64,000 nt of DNA from the NCBI RefSeq assembly GCF_004295665.1, contig NZ_CP034759.1, forward strand, positions 2,604,001 through 2,668,000, written 5' to 3'. Numbering within the stretch: position 1 is the first letter of the stretch; every line of letters starts with the position of its first letter. Made by a program: the position numbers and the translations under genes. This stretch comes from Litorilituus sediminis (GTDB taxonomy: Bacteria; Pseudomonadota; Gammaproteobacteria; Enterobacterales; Alteromonadaceae). Below are positions 26,315 to 35,265 of this stretch, piece after piece. The notes under the pieces are model-generated. The model was given only the letters and a program-made list of their open reading frames with translations, ran no database searches and was not told the origin of the DNA.

Positions 26315-27547
26315 ATGGCTAAGCAAAAAACAGTCTTGCTTGTGGCATTTGATTTTCCGCCAGCAACTAGCCCAGGGGTTGAGCGCACGTTAAAGTTTGC
26401 TAAGTATATTCAACAATGTGGTTGGCAGCCGATAGTGTTAACTGTCAATCAAGAGACATTTAGTCATAGTGAAACTGAGCTTGAACTTGAACATACGTTT
26501 CCTGTGTATAGAACATTTTGTTTAGATGTAAGTAAACATCTTGCCTACAAGGGAAAGTATTTTGGCTGGATGAAAAAGCCGGATAGATATTGGGGTTGGT
26601 GCTTTACCGCAATACCTAAGGGTGTTGCCTTAGTCAAAAAGTTTCAAGTTAGTGCGGTGTTTTCTACCTATCCTCTACTAACTAGTCACCTTGTTGCCGG
26701 AGGCATTGCAAAATTAACGGCGACGCCTTGGCTGGCTGATTATAGAGACCCGTTGCAGTGCTATTACGATGAAGAGGTTTATGACTCGTTTAGCGTGCAC
26801 AGATGGCTTGATAGATTGGTTATTAAACACTGTACTAAGGCTGTTTTCGTAACAAAAACAGCAATGAGCTTGTACCAGAAATTGCATCCAAGCCAAGAGA
26901 AAAATAAGTTTTGTTGTATTGCCAATGGCTTTGATACCAGCAACTTATTACCGCTTGAAGCGGCTGAAATTGAAACAGAACAGCGTTTTGTTTTATTACA
27001 TACGGGCTCTTTATACGCGAGAGGTAGAGACCCGCAAGTATTGTTTTTAGCTTTATCACAATTAAAAAAGCAGGGTGATATTTCATCAGCTAACTTTGTG
27101 CTTAGGCTTAGAGGTGAGCATAACCAAGGTATTTATCAACCAAAAGCGCAGGCACTTGATATTGATGATCTGATTGAGTTTTTACCCAGAGTTAGCCATG
27201 CACAGTGCTTGTTAGAAATGCAGCAAGTTAGCGCGTTATTGGTAGTGCAGGGTGATATTTTTTATAGCCAGATACCGGGGAAGTTATATGAATATCTTGC
27301 CAGTAATAAGCCAATAATGGCTTTAACCAAGCAAGGTACAGAAACGGCAAATTTGGTTACCAAGGAACATGGGGCTTATCAGGTTAATAGTGTTGAAGAC
27401 GTGGTGGCACAGATTAAATCACTCGTTAATACCCCAGAGCGAATAAAGCGAGATGTTGATAAATATGAGCGCAAGTACAGAGCATTCGAACTTGCGCAGT
27501 TATTAGACAATATTTGTCAAAATGAATTTGAAAGTAAGGGCCTTTAA
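26315..27547 (+). CDS. Glycosyltransferase (GT4-like)
   Basis: 410-residue glycosyltransferase with an N-terminal 'VLLVAFDFPPATSPGVERTL' motif common to GT4-like transferases of exopolysaccharide loci and a C-terminal donor region 'FVLLHTGSLYARGRDPQVLF' ... 'IPGKLYEYLASNKPIMAL'. It lies six bases after the deacetylase. Its end overlaps the possible upstream ATG of the next gene. Sugar specificity is unknown. Confidence 0.85.
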   Translation: MAKQKTVLLVAFDFPPATSPGVERTLKFAKYIQQCGWQPIVLTVNQETFSHSETELELEHTFPVYRTFCLDVSKHLAYKGKYFGWMKKPDRYWGWCFTAIPKGVALVKKFQVSAVFSTYPLLTSHLVAGGIAKLTATPWLADYRDPLQCYYDEEVYDSFSVHRWLDRLVIKHCTKAVFVTKTAMSLYQKLHPSQEKNKFCCIANGFDTSNLLPLEAAEIETEQRFVLLHTGSLYARGRDPQVLFLALSQLKKQGDISSANFVLRLRGEHNQGIYQPKAQALDIDDLIEFLPRVSHAQCLLEMQQVSALLVVQGDIFYSQIPGKLYEYLASNKPIMALTKQGTETANLVTKEHGAYQVNSVEDVVAQIKSLVNTPERIKRDVDKYERKYRAFELAQLLDNICQNEFESKGL

Positions 27548-27560
27548 GGCAATAGAGAGT

Positions 27561-28547
27561 ATGAATAGCAAAAAATTATTATTAACCGGCGGTATAGAGA
27601 AAGCGCAAAAGCAAGATGAGTGGTCTGGCTTTCAATTAGCGATTGCCCTCGAGTTAGATGAAGCAACAGGTGAATGCCAGCGAGTTATCGAGTACTTTTC
27701 ACCAGAAGAAAATCGTCCTGCTAAGCCTGAATGTTCAGTTTTGTTTAAATCGGGTGATATTCAAGGAAATGAACTAGTTGTTTGTACGCAAACAGAAGCC
27801 TTGGTGTATGAATTATCAAATTATACCTTAAAACAAAGCTACTCTTTACATGCCTTTAATGATGTTCATCACGTAAAACGTTTGCCAAACGGTAACTTAT
27901 TAGTATGCGCGACAGGGTTAGATGCCGTGTTTGAGATTAATGTTGCCGGCGATATAGTTGAGCAGTGGTCAACTACAGATACTGAGATATGGGATAAGTT
28001 TGAGCAATCGACAGATTACCGTAAAGTGTTAACCACTAAGCCGCATGCTTCACACCCCAACTTCTGCTTTGATTATCAGGGAGAAAAGTTCGTTACTCGC
28101 TTTAAACAAAAAGATGCTATCTCTCTGACTGGTGATAAGCGCTTTGATATCGAAGTGGGTGGTCCTCATGATGGTTTTGTTTTAGGTGATGAGGTTTATT
28201 TCACTACCGTCAATGGCTTTATTGTTGGCTTTAACATTGAAACAGCAGAAAGAGTATTACTTGAGAATTTAAATGACTATCAAGAGAATACTAAGCGAAA
28301 CCTTGGCTGGTGTCGTAGCTTGTTAATGACGAGTAAAGATGAAGCTATAGTTGGCTTTAGCCGCATTAGAACAAGTAAGTTTTCTGATTACCTAAGCTGG
28401 GTCAAGGAGAAAACAGGAGCAGGTGAGGGTAATGCGCTGCCAAGTCGAGTGGTAAAGTATAACTTTAAAGATAAGCGCATTGAGTGGTCGGTAAATATTG
28501 AAGATCATGATATGAATGCAATATTTTCGATTCTTCCGTTAAGTTAG
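27561..28547 (+). CDS. Uncharacterised beta-propeller-like protein of the exopolysaccharide operon
   Basis: About 328 residues, no family recognised with confidence. The sequence is rich in short beta-strand stretches with repeated 'Dxx(V/I)' turns such as 'VHHVKRLPNGNLLVCATGLD' and 'GGPHDGFVLGDEVYFTTVNG', which suggests a propeller fold. No signal peptide or membrane helix is seen. I choose the ATG at 27561 (product beginning 'MNSKKLLLTGGIEKAQ'), preceded by AAGG at 27546-27549; the ATG at 27522 overlaps the upstream gene and has no ribosome binding site. Its position between a glycosyltransferase and the flippase suggests a role in the polymer pathway, but no function can be assigned. Confidence 0.75.
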   Translation: MNSKKLLLTGGIEKAQKQDEWSGFQLAIALELDEATGECQRVIEYFSPEENRPAKPECSVLFKSGDIQGNELVVCTQTEALVYELSNYTLKQSYSLHAFNDVHHVKRLPNGNLLVCATGLDAVFEINVAGDIVEQWSTTDTEIWDKFEQSTDYRKVLTTKPHASHPNFCFDYQGEKFVTRFKQKDAISLTGDKRFDIEVGGPHDGFVLGDEVYFTTVNGFIVGFNIETAERVLLENLNDYQENTKRNLGWCRSLLMTSKDEAIVGFSRIRTSKFSDYLSWVKEKTGAGEGNALPSRVVKYNFKDKRIEWSVNIEDHDMNAIFSILPLS

Positions 28548-28584
28548 TGACATCAGTTAAAACTGAAAAAGAGATGTAAAGTTT

Positions 28585-30018
28585 ATGTCTGATGTAAAAG
28601 GCCAAGTTGTTTCGGGTGTTAAGTGGTCACTTTTTGGCAAGTTAGTATCCCAGCTATTTTCTTGGGTAGTTACCTTTATCGTTATTCGAATATTAACGCC
28701 TAACGATTACGGTATTATTGAGCTGTCAACTGCATTAATTACCTTAGGAATAGCGTTAGGTGTAAGTGGTTTTTCTGATGTGATAGTTCAGAAAAAACAA
28801 CACGATACCAAGCTGTGCGCTCAGGTTTTCACCTTAGCTATTGGCTTTAATGGCGCACTATTTTTGCTAATTTTCTCTAGTGCTGGAGCTGTTGCCAACT
28901 GGTATGACTCGCCACAATTAGCAGATGTCATACGCTTGCTAAGTTTAAATATTTTACTGCTGTCTTTTTCTGTTGTTCCTGCGGGTATCTTAAAGCGGGA
29001 GATGAATTTTAAGCGCTTGTCGTTAATTCAGATGGTGCAGGCGTTTGTTAACTCTCTGACAACATTAACCTTAGCTTTACTAGGCTTTGAGTACTGGGCT
29101 ATCGCCTTTGGTAGCTTAATAGCTATGGTAACCTCAGTAATATTATTGAATATTTACAGTGCATCCCACCTTAGGTTAACCACTGACTTTTCTGAGTTTA
29201 GGTCACATTTTAACTTTGGTATGTTTACTATTATCAATCGCTTATTGCATTTTATTTTCTTAAAAGCAGATTCGTTTATTATAGGTAAAGTGTTAGGCAC
29301 TAAATCATTAGGCTATTACTCTGTTGGTAGCCAGCTTGCTAACTTACCCCTGGAAAAAGTGGCTCAAACACTTAATGAAGTGAGCTTTGTTGGCTATGCC
29401 AAGGTAAAAGAAGATCGCGCAGCAACCGCTTATTACTATCTACAAAGCAGTAAAATAATAGCGCTAATGGCTTTTTCTATCTTTTGGGGCATGGCCTCAA
29501 TAGCTGAGCCATTGATCAGCGTGCTATTAGGCGATAAGTGGTTAAATGCAGGTATTATATTTCAGTTATTGGCGTTAGTTATGCCATTTCGTATATATCA
29601 GCTAGCAACGCACTCAGCTATTGCCGGTATTGGTCACCCTAAGTTTAATACCCGTAATTTAATGGTGTTATGTGTGGTCATTCCGAGCAGTGTTTATATC
29701 GGTTTACAGTGGGATTTAGTTGGCGCTGCACTGGGATGGTCATTAGGCTACTTGCTGTTTTTTGTTTGGATGATTAGGCGATCATTAAAGTTTTTATCTG
29801 TGCAGCCAATTGATTTTATTCGCAGTATTTTAGTACCGCTATGCGCAGGTAGTCTTATGCTGCTAGTTAACTTTCTTTTGTATCAATACCTTGGTGAAGA
29901 AAACAATTTTACCACATTGCTTTGTTTAATTTTTGCCGGTGCTGTGAGTTTTATTAGCGTGGTGCTAGTGTTTGATAAAAGCTCAGTGGTCAAGTTGAAG
30001 AGCTTATTACATAAGTAA
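28585..30018 (+). CDS. Wzx-like lipopolysaccharide/exopolysaccharide flippase
   Basis: 477-residue polytopic membrane protein of the MOP superfamily (polysaccharide synthesis type). The N-terminus 'GVKWSLFGKLVSQLFSWVVT' and 'ILTPNDYGIIELSTALITL' are typical, with about 12-14 predicted helices. It flips the lipid-linked repeat unit across the inner membrane for polymerisation. It is the last gene of the plus-strand operon. It begins 37 bases after the propeller-like gene. Confidence 0.92.
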   Translation: MSDVKGQVVSGVKWSLFGKLVSQLFSWVVTFIVIRILTPNDYGIIELSTALITLGIALGVSGFSDVIVQKKQHDTKLCAQVFTLAIGFNGALFLLIFSSAGAVANWYDSPQLADVIRLLSLNILLLSFSVVPAGILKREMNFKRLSLIQMVQAFVNSLTTLTLALLGFEYWAIAFGSLIAMVTSVILLNIYSASHLRLTTDFSEFRSHFNFGMFTIINRLLHFIFLKADSFIIGKVLGTKSLGYYSVGSQLANLPLEKVAQTLNEVSFVGYAKVKEDRAATAYYYLQSSKIIALMAFSIFWGMASIAEPLISVLLGDKWLNAGIIFQLLALVMPFRIYQLATHSAIAGIGHPKFNTRNLMVLCVVIPSSVYIGLQWDLVGAALGWSLGYLLFFVWMIRRSLKFLSVQPIDFIRSILVPLCAGSLMLLVNFLLYQYLGEENNFTTLLCLIFAGAVSFISVVLVFDKSSVVKLKSLLHK

Positions 30019-30020
30019 CT

Positions 30021-30047
30021 ACAACTTGATGATTTTGTTGTTTTTTT
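30021..30047 (+). terminator. Possible weak terminator of the exopolysaccharide operon
   Basis: ACAAC (30021-30025) pairs with GTTGT (30037-30041) and is followed by a run of T to 30047. The five-base stem is weak, but it lies right after the last gene of the plus operon and before the convergent minus gene. Confidence 0.35.
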
Positions 30048-30088
30048 GCGGTATCTCTTATGCAAACCTGGGTAAAATGTTAAAACTG

Positions 30089-31348
30089 CTAATAGCTACT
30101 TAAAGGTGCATTGTTGACGGTGGTAATGGTTGCGCCTTTAGTTGCTTTAATTCGACTGTCTAAATAGTTTTGCGAAATGATGGCATTACTTTCTACATGG
30201 CGAACATCAATACCTAAACTATTTGCGATATAGTTGTTTTCAATTAGGGTGTCTTTACCTTTATTGATATAAATGGCAACGTCATTTTGGCAGTTAAGAA
30301 TCGTGTTGTTTCGTATAATGCCATTTTTGTGCTCGTATGCGCACTGGCCATCCATACAAAACTTTTTACCTGTGCCGCCATTACCTAAAGAGATACCTAT
30401 GCGAATGTCATTGGCAGAGGTATGCTCTACTTGCCATTGGCAATTGACTAGGTTGTTTTCAATGATGCCGTCTTCACTTGCCCCCTTTAGAAAAACTCCG
30501 TAAGTAACACCACGGCCTTTTCGTCCATATTTAGCAAAGTCGGCAATAAAATTATTAGCCACTAGCCAACCTTTGCCACCAACCACATCGATAGGGCTAG
30601 CCGGTGATAAGGTATTGCGCTTCCAGTGGTTGTAGAAGTTATTATTAAGTATTTTTACATGGTCGGGATAAATACGCTGTCCGGCTGTATTTTTAACACT
30701 ATTTGCCTTGATGTGGGCGTTAAAGTTAATAAATTCATTGTGTCTAATTTCAATATGATCGGCATCACCGACGATATGTAAGGCATGCTCAATGGTGTCG
30801 TATTTGGTTTTACCGCCTAAAAAGACTAAGTTTTCTATGATTATATATGGAGAAGGAATCAGTAGCCCTTCTCTTAGTTGCATATTAAAGGTTACGTCAC
30901 CAATATTGTCGGCACGTAAGATAATAGGCGCATTTTTTGCCCCCTTAGCGGCAAAATAAAGGTAATTTCCCTTAAAGATATAATGCCCTGGAGCAATGTT
31001 GATAACAGTGCCGGCAGAGGCGCTTTTTAGCGCTGTGGTTATTTGCTCTTCGCTATTAACATAGATATTTTTATAACTTGCTAGGCTGGACGATGTTATG
31101 GGCGAGTAATTGCCAACACCGATAGTGTTCGACTTTCTTTCGATGGCGACATAAGTAGCGCTTGGCAGTATATTGCTGCCAAGTTTAATAGCGATTAATG
31201 CGTACTTATGCAAACCCGTATTTTGAGGGATATTACGTTGCGTGTATTTTTCTATATTAACTCTTAACTCAATAAGTTCTTCTGTAAAGGTTATAAAAAT
31301 AACTAACCACACGAGTATTGATGCAATGATAAATTTAAGGGTTTTAAT
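30089..31348 (-). CDS. Right-handed parallel beta-helix protein, apparently starting at ATT
   Basis: About 419 residues. An N-terminal hydrophobic anchor/signal (about residues 5-21, following 'KTLKF') leads into a right-handed beta-helix: repeated N/V/I ladders such as 'IIIENLVFLGG', 'IEIRHNEFINF', 'VKILNNNFYNHW' and 'TLIENNYIANS'. Such folds occur in polysaccharide lyases, epimerases and sulfatase-like enzymes; no catalytic residues are certain. No ATG, GTG or TTG lies between the in-frame TAA of the upstream gene and 31312. A GTG at 31312 would cut the anchor and has no ribosome binding site, while ATT at 31348 has AAGGAAG eight bases before it and gives a normal 'xKTLKFIIASIL' leader. Last gene of the minus operon. 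Confidence 0.75.
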   Translation of the reverse strand: MKTLKFIIASILVWLVIFITFTEELIELRVNIEKYTQRNIPQNTGLHKYALIAIKLGSNILPSATYVAIERKSNTIGVGNYSPITSSSLASYKNIYVNSEEQITTALKSASAGTVINIAPGHYIFKGNYLYFAAKGAKNAPIILRADNIGDVTFNMQLREGLLIPSPYIIIENLVFLGGKTKYDTIEHALHIVGDADHIEIRHNEFINFNAHIKANSVKNTAGQRIYPDHVKILNNNFYNHWKRNTLSPASPIDVVGGKGWLVANNFIADFAKYGRKGRGVTYGVFLKGASEDGIIENNLVNCQWQVEHTSANDIRIGISLGNGGTGKKFCMDGQCAYEHKNGIIRNNTILNCQNDVAIYINKGKDTLIENNYIANSLGIDVRHVESNAIISQNYLDSRIKATKGATITTVNNAPLSSY

Positions 31349-31356
31349 AGCGTTTA

Positions 31357-31363
31357 CTTCCTT
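31357..31363 (-). promoter_or_regulatory. Shine-Dalgarno AAGGAAG that points to an ATT start codon
   Basis: On the minus strand AAGGAAG lies eight bases before ATT (31348-31346), ideal spacing. No standard start codon in frame lies at a comparable distance. It decides the start proposed for the beta-helix gene. Confidence 0.6.
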
Positions 31364-31378
31364 AAGGGCAAAGTTGCA

Positions 31379-34300
31379 TTATTCAGTCCGTGGCACAATA
31401 GCCCATTTGGGATTGCTGTCGTAAATGCTTTTACTGGCAATGTTTTGCTGTATATATTGCCATAGTTTATCGTGATGGCTTAAGCCATTTAAATAGGCCG
31501 CTGCCGCCATTGCAATACTGTGATAGCCATGTTCTGTGTCTTGGTTATTTAATACGTATTGCTGAACCTCGGTAGTGTATGCATCAGTATATTGTTGATA
31601 AATAGTAGACCATGAGGTAAACCACTGATTGTTTTTATCTAAGGTGGGTATGATATATGCGCTCATCATAGCTGGCGATAAGGTTTCGTCTGCAAACAAT
31701 GATGTTAACTGTTGCCCTGAAAAGTTTAATAAATTTTGTGTGTCGTAACCTAGCTCTTTAGCTCGACCTAAAGCAATAATGACAAAGTTTTGCATCCAAG
31801 GGGCGAGTGCTTGATTTACATTGTCAGTATTTACCCGCTCTGGTTTTACATAGCTACTACTACTTACTCCTTCATCCCACTGACCAATGGTAGAGGGCGT
31901 AAGTGTTTTTTTAAACTCATTCTGTATAACGTTATTTTTGACAAAATCATAGAGCTCTTGATCGGCTATATTCGTTAAGGTAACAGCCATTAAGCCTTCC
32001 CACATGGAAATAGCATTTTGATTTAGCTGATGAAAATAAGCTTTCTCAGGAAAGTCATCGGGTAATATATCGTAAGCATGTAGCCTTGTTCTAAGCGCCC
32101 AACCTTGCCCTCTGACTTCGCCTGAATATAAGCCACCTTCAGAGCCTGTAGGGCCTCTACCTAAGGTTGATTTAAAGCCTTTGGCATTGTTATCACCGCT
32201 AACATAAGCTGCTGAAAAGAGCATTTGCTCAAGATAATAATAATCACCCGTTAATAAATATTGTGGGCTAGCTAAGTCAGGATGGTGTGCTTTATCTGGT
32301 CGCCATAGGGTTTTTTCATGGCTACCGACATAATGAATTTTATCGTTTTCTGCTACTTCGTGCCAATCAGGTCTCGCTGTCCAGTGTGTCGGTCTAGCTT
32401 GAGGTGCCATAGATAAAATGCGGCCAATACCATCATAGTTGCCAGCAAAGTCAAACCGTCTGCTACTATCGCCTTCTCTAAGAAAAATAGGCCAAGCACT
32501 GGCTAAATCCGCTTGTTTAGTGGCAATTGTGTGGTATCGCCAGTCACCAGTAAATAGCCATTTAACCGTCCAAGCTGGATAAATACCTATATCGGGTCTG
32601 CCACCACCTGTAGCCATAGCTGACTGCCACCAGCCTTTATCATAAAGATCTGTGTCTTTGCTTTGCCACAACTGCCAGTCTTTGCTTATGGTACTTTCAG
32701 GAATAACCCTTTCCACATCAAAGTTTGGTAAAGAATGCGTTTTTACTAAGTAATGAACATTATGATTGATTGATAATGGTTTAAATTGTTCGCCTGACCA
32801 TTGCGTTCGTGTCCAGCGTGTCATGGTTTGGTGTGGTATTGCTGTTGAATTATAGAAGGTGTTGCCGTCAATTTTTAAGGCAAGCTGGTAAGTTTGATCT
32901 TGTAAAGACTCAGTATTGGCTGATTCACCAATATATCGCACATGGTATTTATCAATGGTTGGCCAAAAGGTAATGTGAAATAGTGGCCTGATTGATCTAT
33001 GGCTATCACTACCGACATCATAAACGCGCTCTTCTGAATGATCGGCTAGGATTATTGATGTAGCAATAGGACCTTTTAGCCAATAGCGATAATGATCATT
33101 GGTTAACATATCTTTGGCTGAAATACTTGTCTCATCGGTGAAAGTTAATGCCATTTGCGCATCAAATTGCGTACTTAGCATTTCAGCTTTGCTTAGTGGC
33201 GTTTCATTCGAAGATTCGGTATTTTCGAAGGTGATAATCTTGCTACTATTAGGCAATACTTCGGGAATAATAAAGCTAATAATGGCATGTTTGACACTGC
33301 CATCAGGGTGTCTTTGCATAACATTGGCTTGGCTGGTAATGGTTTCACCATTAATCAGCACTTGCGGGAAGTTGCTTATTTCTCCTTCAATAAAAGGACG
33401 GCCAATTTGAACAGGGTAATTGCTATGTGTTTCGCCATAGGGCTCAGTTATAACCATGGCACTAGAGTTTTTATCATAAACAACGGCAGGAATAGCAGAG
33501 AAACTCGCTTGAACACTGGTATCTTCATTTAGGGTGATACTACATTGTGCTTGTCCTGAGCAGGCACCAGACCAACCATCAAAAACATAACCTTCATTGG
33601 CTATGGCGGTTAAAGTTAATGAACTTCCTTGCTCATAAGTGTAGCTACAGGTGGTGATGCAATCTATTATTTGCTCGTTTAGCTGTATTTGACCTAGATT
33701 GTTAGTCGTAATTGTTAACGAGTTGAAAATAATATCTTTTGAAAAACTTAATTCAAGCTCAATGTCTTGATCCATCTGTAAGATACAGCCACCTGTGCTT
33801 GTGCTATCGCATTGGCTAGGCCAGCCATCAAACGAAAACCCTTTATCAGCAATGGCTGATAGCCTTATTTGGCTTCCTTGTTCAAAAGAGTACAAACAAG
33901 CTTCAATACAAGTGATGGGGTTATCATCTAGGTATATTTGACCGTTATTTGAGGTGGTTATTGCTAAAAGGTGCTGAGGAATTAATGCTGAAAACAGTGC
34001 TTCAACACTAGCGTCTTGATTCATTAATAATATGCAATCACCTGTACCACTACAGGCACCCGACCAACCATCAAAGTTGAAAGCTTCATTTGAGGACGTA
34101 GATAGTGAAATTTGCTCGCCTTGTGCAAATGTATAACTGCATTGGCTTGGGCAATCGATCAAATTGCCATTTAAATACAATTGGCCATTATGGTTATTTT
34201 GTATTGTTAAGGTTTTTTGGTTAGTTGTTTGAATAAAGTTTGCTTGAATGGTGATATCTTGGTTTACCGTTACTTTACAGTCGCTTAAACCAGCACAAGC

Positions 34301-34585
34301 GCCGCCCCAACCTTGAAAGCTTGAGTTATCATTTGACTTATGAGTAAGTGTTATTGCGCTATTGGCGACCACGGATGTTGTGCAGCTGCTGGTACACATT
34401 ATGTTATCGGGAAGAATAGTCACTGTACCCAGTTGTTCAGCGTTTAATATCTGAACATCAATAGCATAGTTATCAATGGGCTTGTCTGTGACTATTTTGG
34501 CATCATCACCATTTGAGCCACAAGCAAGTAATGATAGCGCCAGCACTAATGAAAATAGTAATTTGAGAGACTGAATAAGTTGCAT
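31379..34585 (-). CDS. Large lipoprotein: four Cys-rich repeats plus a putative polysaccharide lyase-like region
   Basis: 1068 residues. The lipoprotein signal ends in 'LALSLLAC'. Residues about 40-365 hold four repeats of about 75 residues, each ending in 'F(D/Q)GW' and a Cys pattern ('GACSGTGDC', 'GACSGQAQC'); they resemble the divergent InlB-type repeats of cell-surface proteins. From about 370 on comes a long region starting 'VYDKNSSAMVITEPYGETHS' with 'NFPQVLINGETI' and tryptophan-rich helical segments ('GWWQSAMATGGGRPDIGIYP', 'WAIVPRTE' at the end), reminiscent of RIFT-barrel plus alpha-toroid enzymes such as exo-rhamnogalacturonan lyases. That assignment is tentative. It would sit at the cell surface and bind or cut the exopolysaccharide. 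Confidence 0.8.
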   Translation of the reverse strand: MQLIQSLKLLFSLVLALSLLACGSNGDDAKIVTDKPIDNYAIDVQILNAEQLGTVTILPDNIMCTSSCTTSVVANSAITLTHKSNDNSSFQGWGGACAGLSDCKVTVNQDITIQANFIQTTNQKTLTIQNNHNGQLYLNGNLIDCPSQCSYTFAQGEQISLSTSSNEAFNFDGWSGACSGTGDCILLMNQDASVEALFSALIPQHLLAITTSNNGQIYLDDNPITCIEACLYSFEQGSQIRLSAIADKGFSFDGWPSQCDSTSTGGCILQMDQDIELELSFSKDIIFNSLTITTNNLGQIQLNEQIIDCITTCSYTYEQGSSLTLTAIANEGYVFDGWSGACSGQAQCSITLNEDTSVQASFSAIPAVVYDKNSSAMVITEPYGETHSNYPVQIGRPFIEGEISNFPQVLINGETITSQANVMQRHPDGSVKHAIISFIIPEVLPNSSKIITFENTESSNETPLSKAEMLSTQFDAQMALTFTDETSISAKDMLTNDHYRYWLKGPIATSIILADHSEERVYDVGSDSHRSIRPLFHITFWPTIDKYHVRYIGESANTESLQDQTYQLALKIDGNTFYNSTAIPHQTMTRWTRTQWSGEQFKPLSINHNVHYLVKTHSLPNFDVERVIPESTISKDWQLWQSKDTDLYDKGWWQSAMATGGGRPDIGIYPAWTVKWLFTGDWRYHTIATKQADLASAWPIFLREGDSSRRFDFAGNYDGIGRILSMAPQARPTHWTARPDWHEVAENDKIHYVGSHEKTLWRPDKAHHPDLASPQYLLTGDYYYLEQMLFSAAYVSGDNNAKGFKSTLGRGPTGSEGGLYSGEVRGQGWALRTRLHAYDILPDDFPEKAYFHQLNQNAISMWEGLMAVTLTNIADQELYDFVKNNVIQNEFKKTLTPSTIGQWDEGVSSSSYVKPERVNTDNVNQALAPWMQNFVIIALGRAKELGYDTQNLLNFSGQQLTSLFADETLSPAMMSAYIIPTLDKNNQWFTSWSTIYQQYTDAYTTEVQQYVLNNQDTEHGYHSIAMAAAAYLNGLSHHDKLWQYIQQNIASKSIYDSNPKWAIVPRTE

Positions 34586-34697
34586 TGCTAGCTGATACCG
34601 AGTCCTTGAGTAATAGTTAATAATACACTTAATTTTTCAGCTGAGCGAGTAACTCAACGAGTAAATATTGCTGATTGATTTTATGTGGAGAATATTT

Positions 34698-34733
34698 ATA
34701 CCAATCTGAGCAAATACTTAATCAACTTGGTAT
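34698..34733. repeat. 36-bp mini copy of the ATACCAA...TTGGTAT element
   Basis: A 36-base sequence begins ATACCAATCTGAG and ends CAACTTGGTAT. Its right 23 bases match the right end of the 313-bp element at 52602-52914 with one difference, and its left 13 bases match the other end with two. Its last base coincides with the final A of the minus-strand stop codon of the GNAT gene, exactly as the larger copy meets its neighbour. Confidence 0.7.
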
Positions 34734-35257
34734 TAACAATATTTAGCATGAAAATTTTTATTAAATAAACGTACTAGCCAGCCAACTTGTTTGGCTTTGA
34801 GCTTTCTGTTCATGGCTATAGAGGCCCAATGGTTATGCCATACGCGGCTAAAAGCATATTGAAAACCTTGTTTTTTTAATTCAGCTAAGGCTAAGCTTTT
34901 GAGTTGGGTAGACACCCCTTGCCCTTGGTATTCAGGCGTCACCTGAATATGCATAGACATTGCCGAATTTTCAGGTGTTGACCACCAATCTAGTTTATTC
35001 ACCTGATGACCATACCAGTACCACTGAATAGCAATAAGATTGTTGTTATGAGTAATACCAAAGGCTAGGCTGTTTTCATTTTGATATGCTTGTGTGCTGA
35101 CATATAAAGCTTGTTTTTTAAGCGCTTGCTCTTCAATAAGACAAAAGTCAAATTGATTGGCTAATTGCACTTGTTTCGCTGGTAGTTCGCACTTAAAAAT
35201 TCGATAAAATTCATATTGAGGTACAAGGCGTTTGATAATGGATTTTAGTTGACTCAT
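34733..35257 (-). CDS. GNAT-family N-acetyltransferase-like protein
   Basis: 174 residues with a GNAT core: the acetyl-CoA loop 'MHIQVTPEYQGQGVSTQLK' followed by 'SLALAELKKQGFQYAFSRVW' and 'HWASIAMNRKLKAKQVGWLV' (the final beta-alpha unit). It begins eight bases after the stop of the upstream ATP-grasp gene, with AGAGG before the ATG. It may acetylate an amino sugar or amino acid produced by the neighbouring enzymes. The substrate is unknown. Confidence 0.8.
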   Translation of the reverse strand: MSQLKSIIKRLVPQYEFYRIFKCELPAKQVQLANQFDFCLIEEQALKKQALYVSTQAYQNENSLAFGITHNNNLIAIQWYWYGHQVNKLDWWSTPENSAMSMHIQVTPEYQGQGVSTQLKSLALAELKKQGFQYAFSRVWHNHWASIAMNRKLKAKQVGWLVRLFNKNFHAKYC

Positions 35258-35265
35258 ATCTACCT

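Noticed and set aside
27522..27560. Upstream ATG as start of the propeller-like gene
   Set aside because: Overlaps the previous gene and has no Shine-Dalgarno; the ATG at 27561 is better supported.
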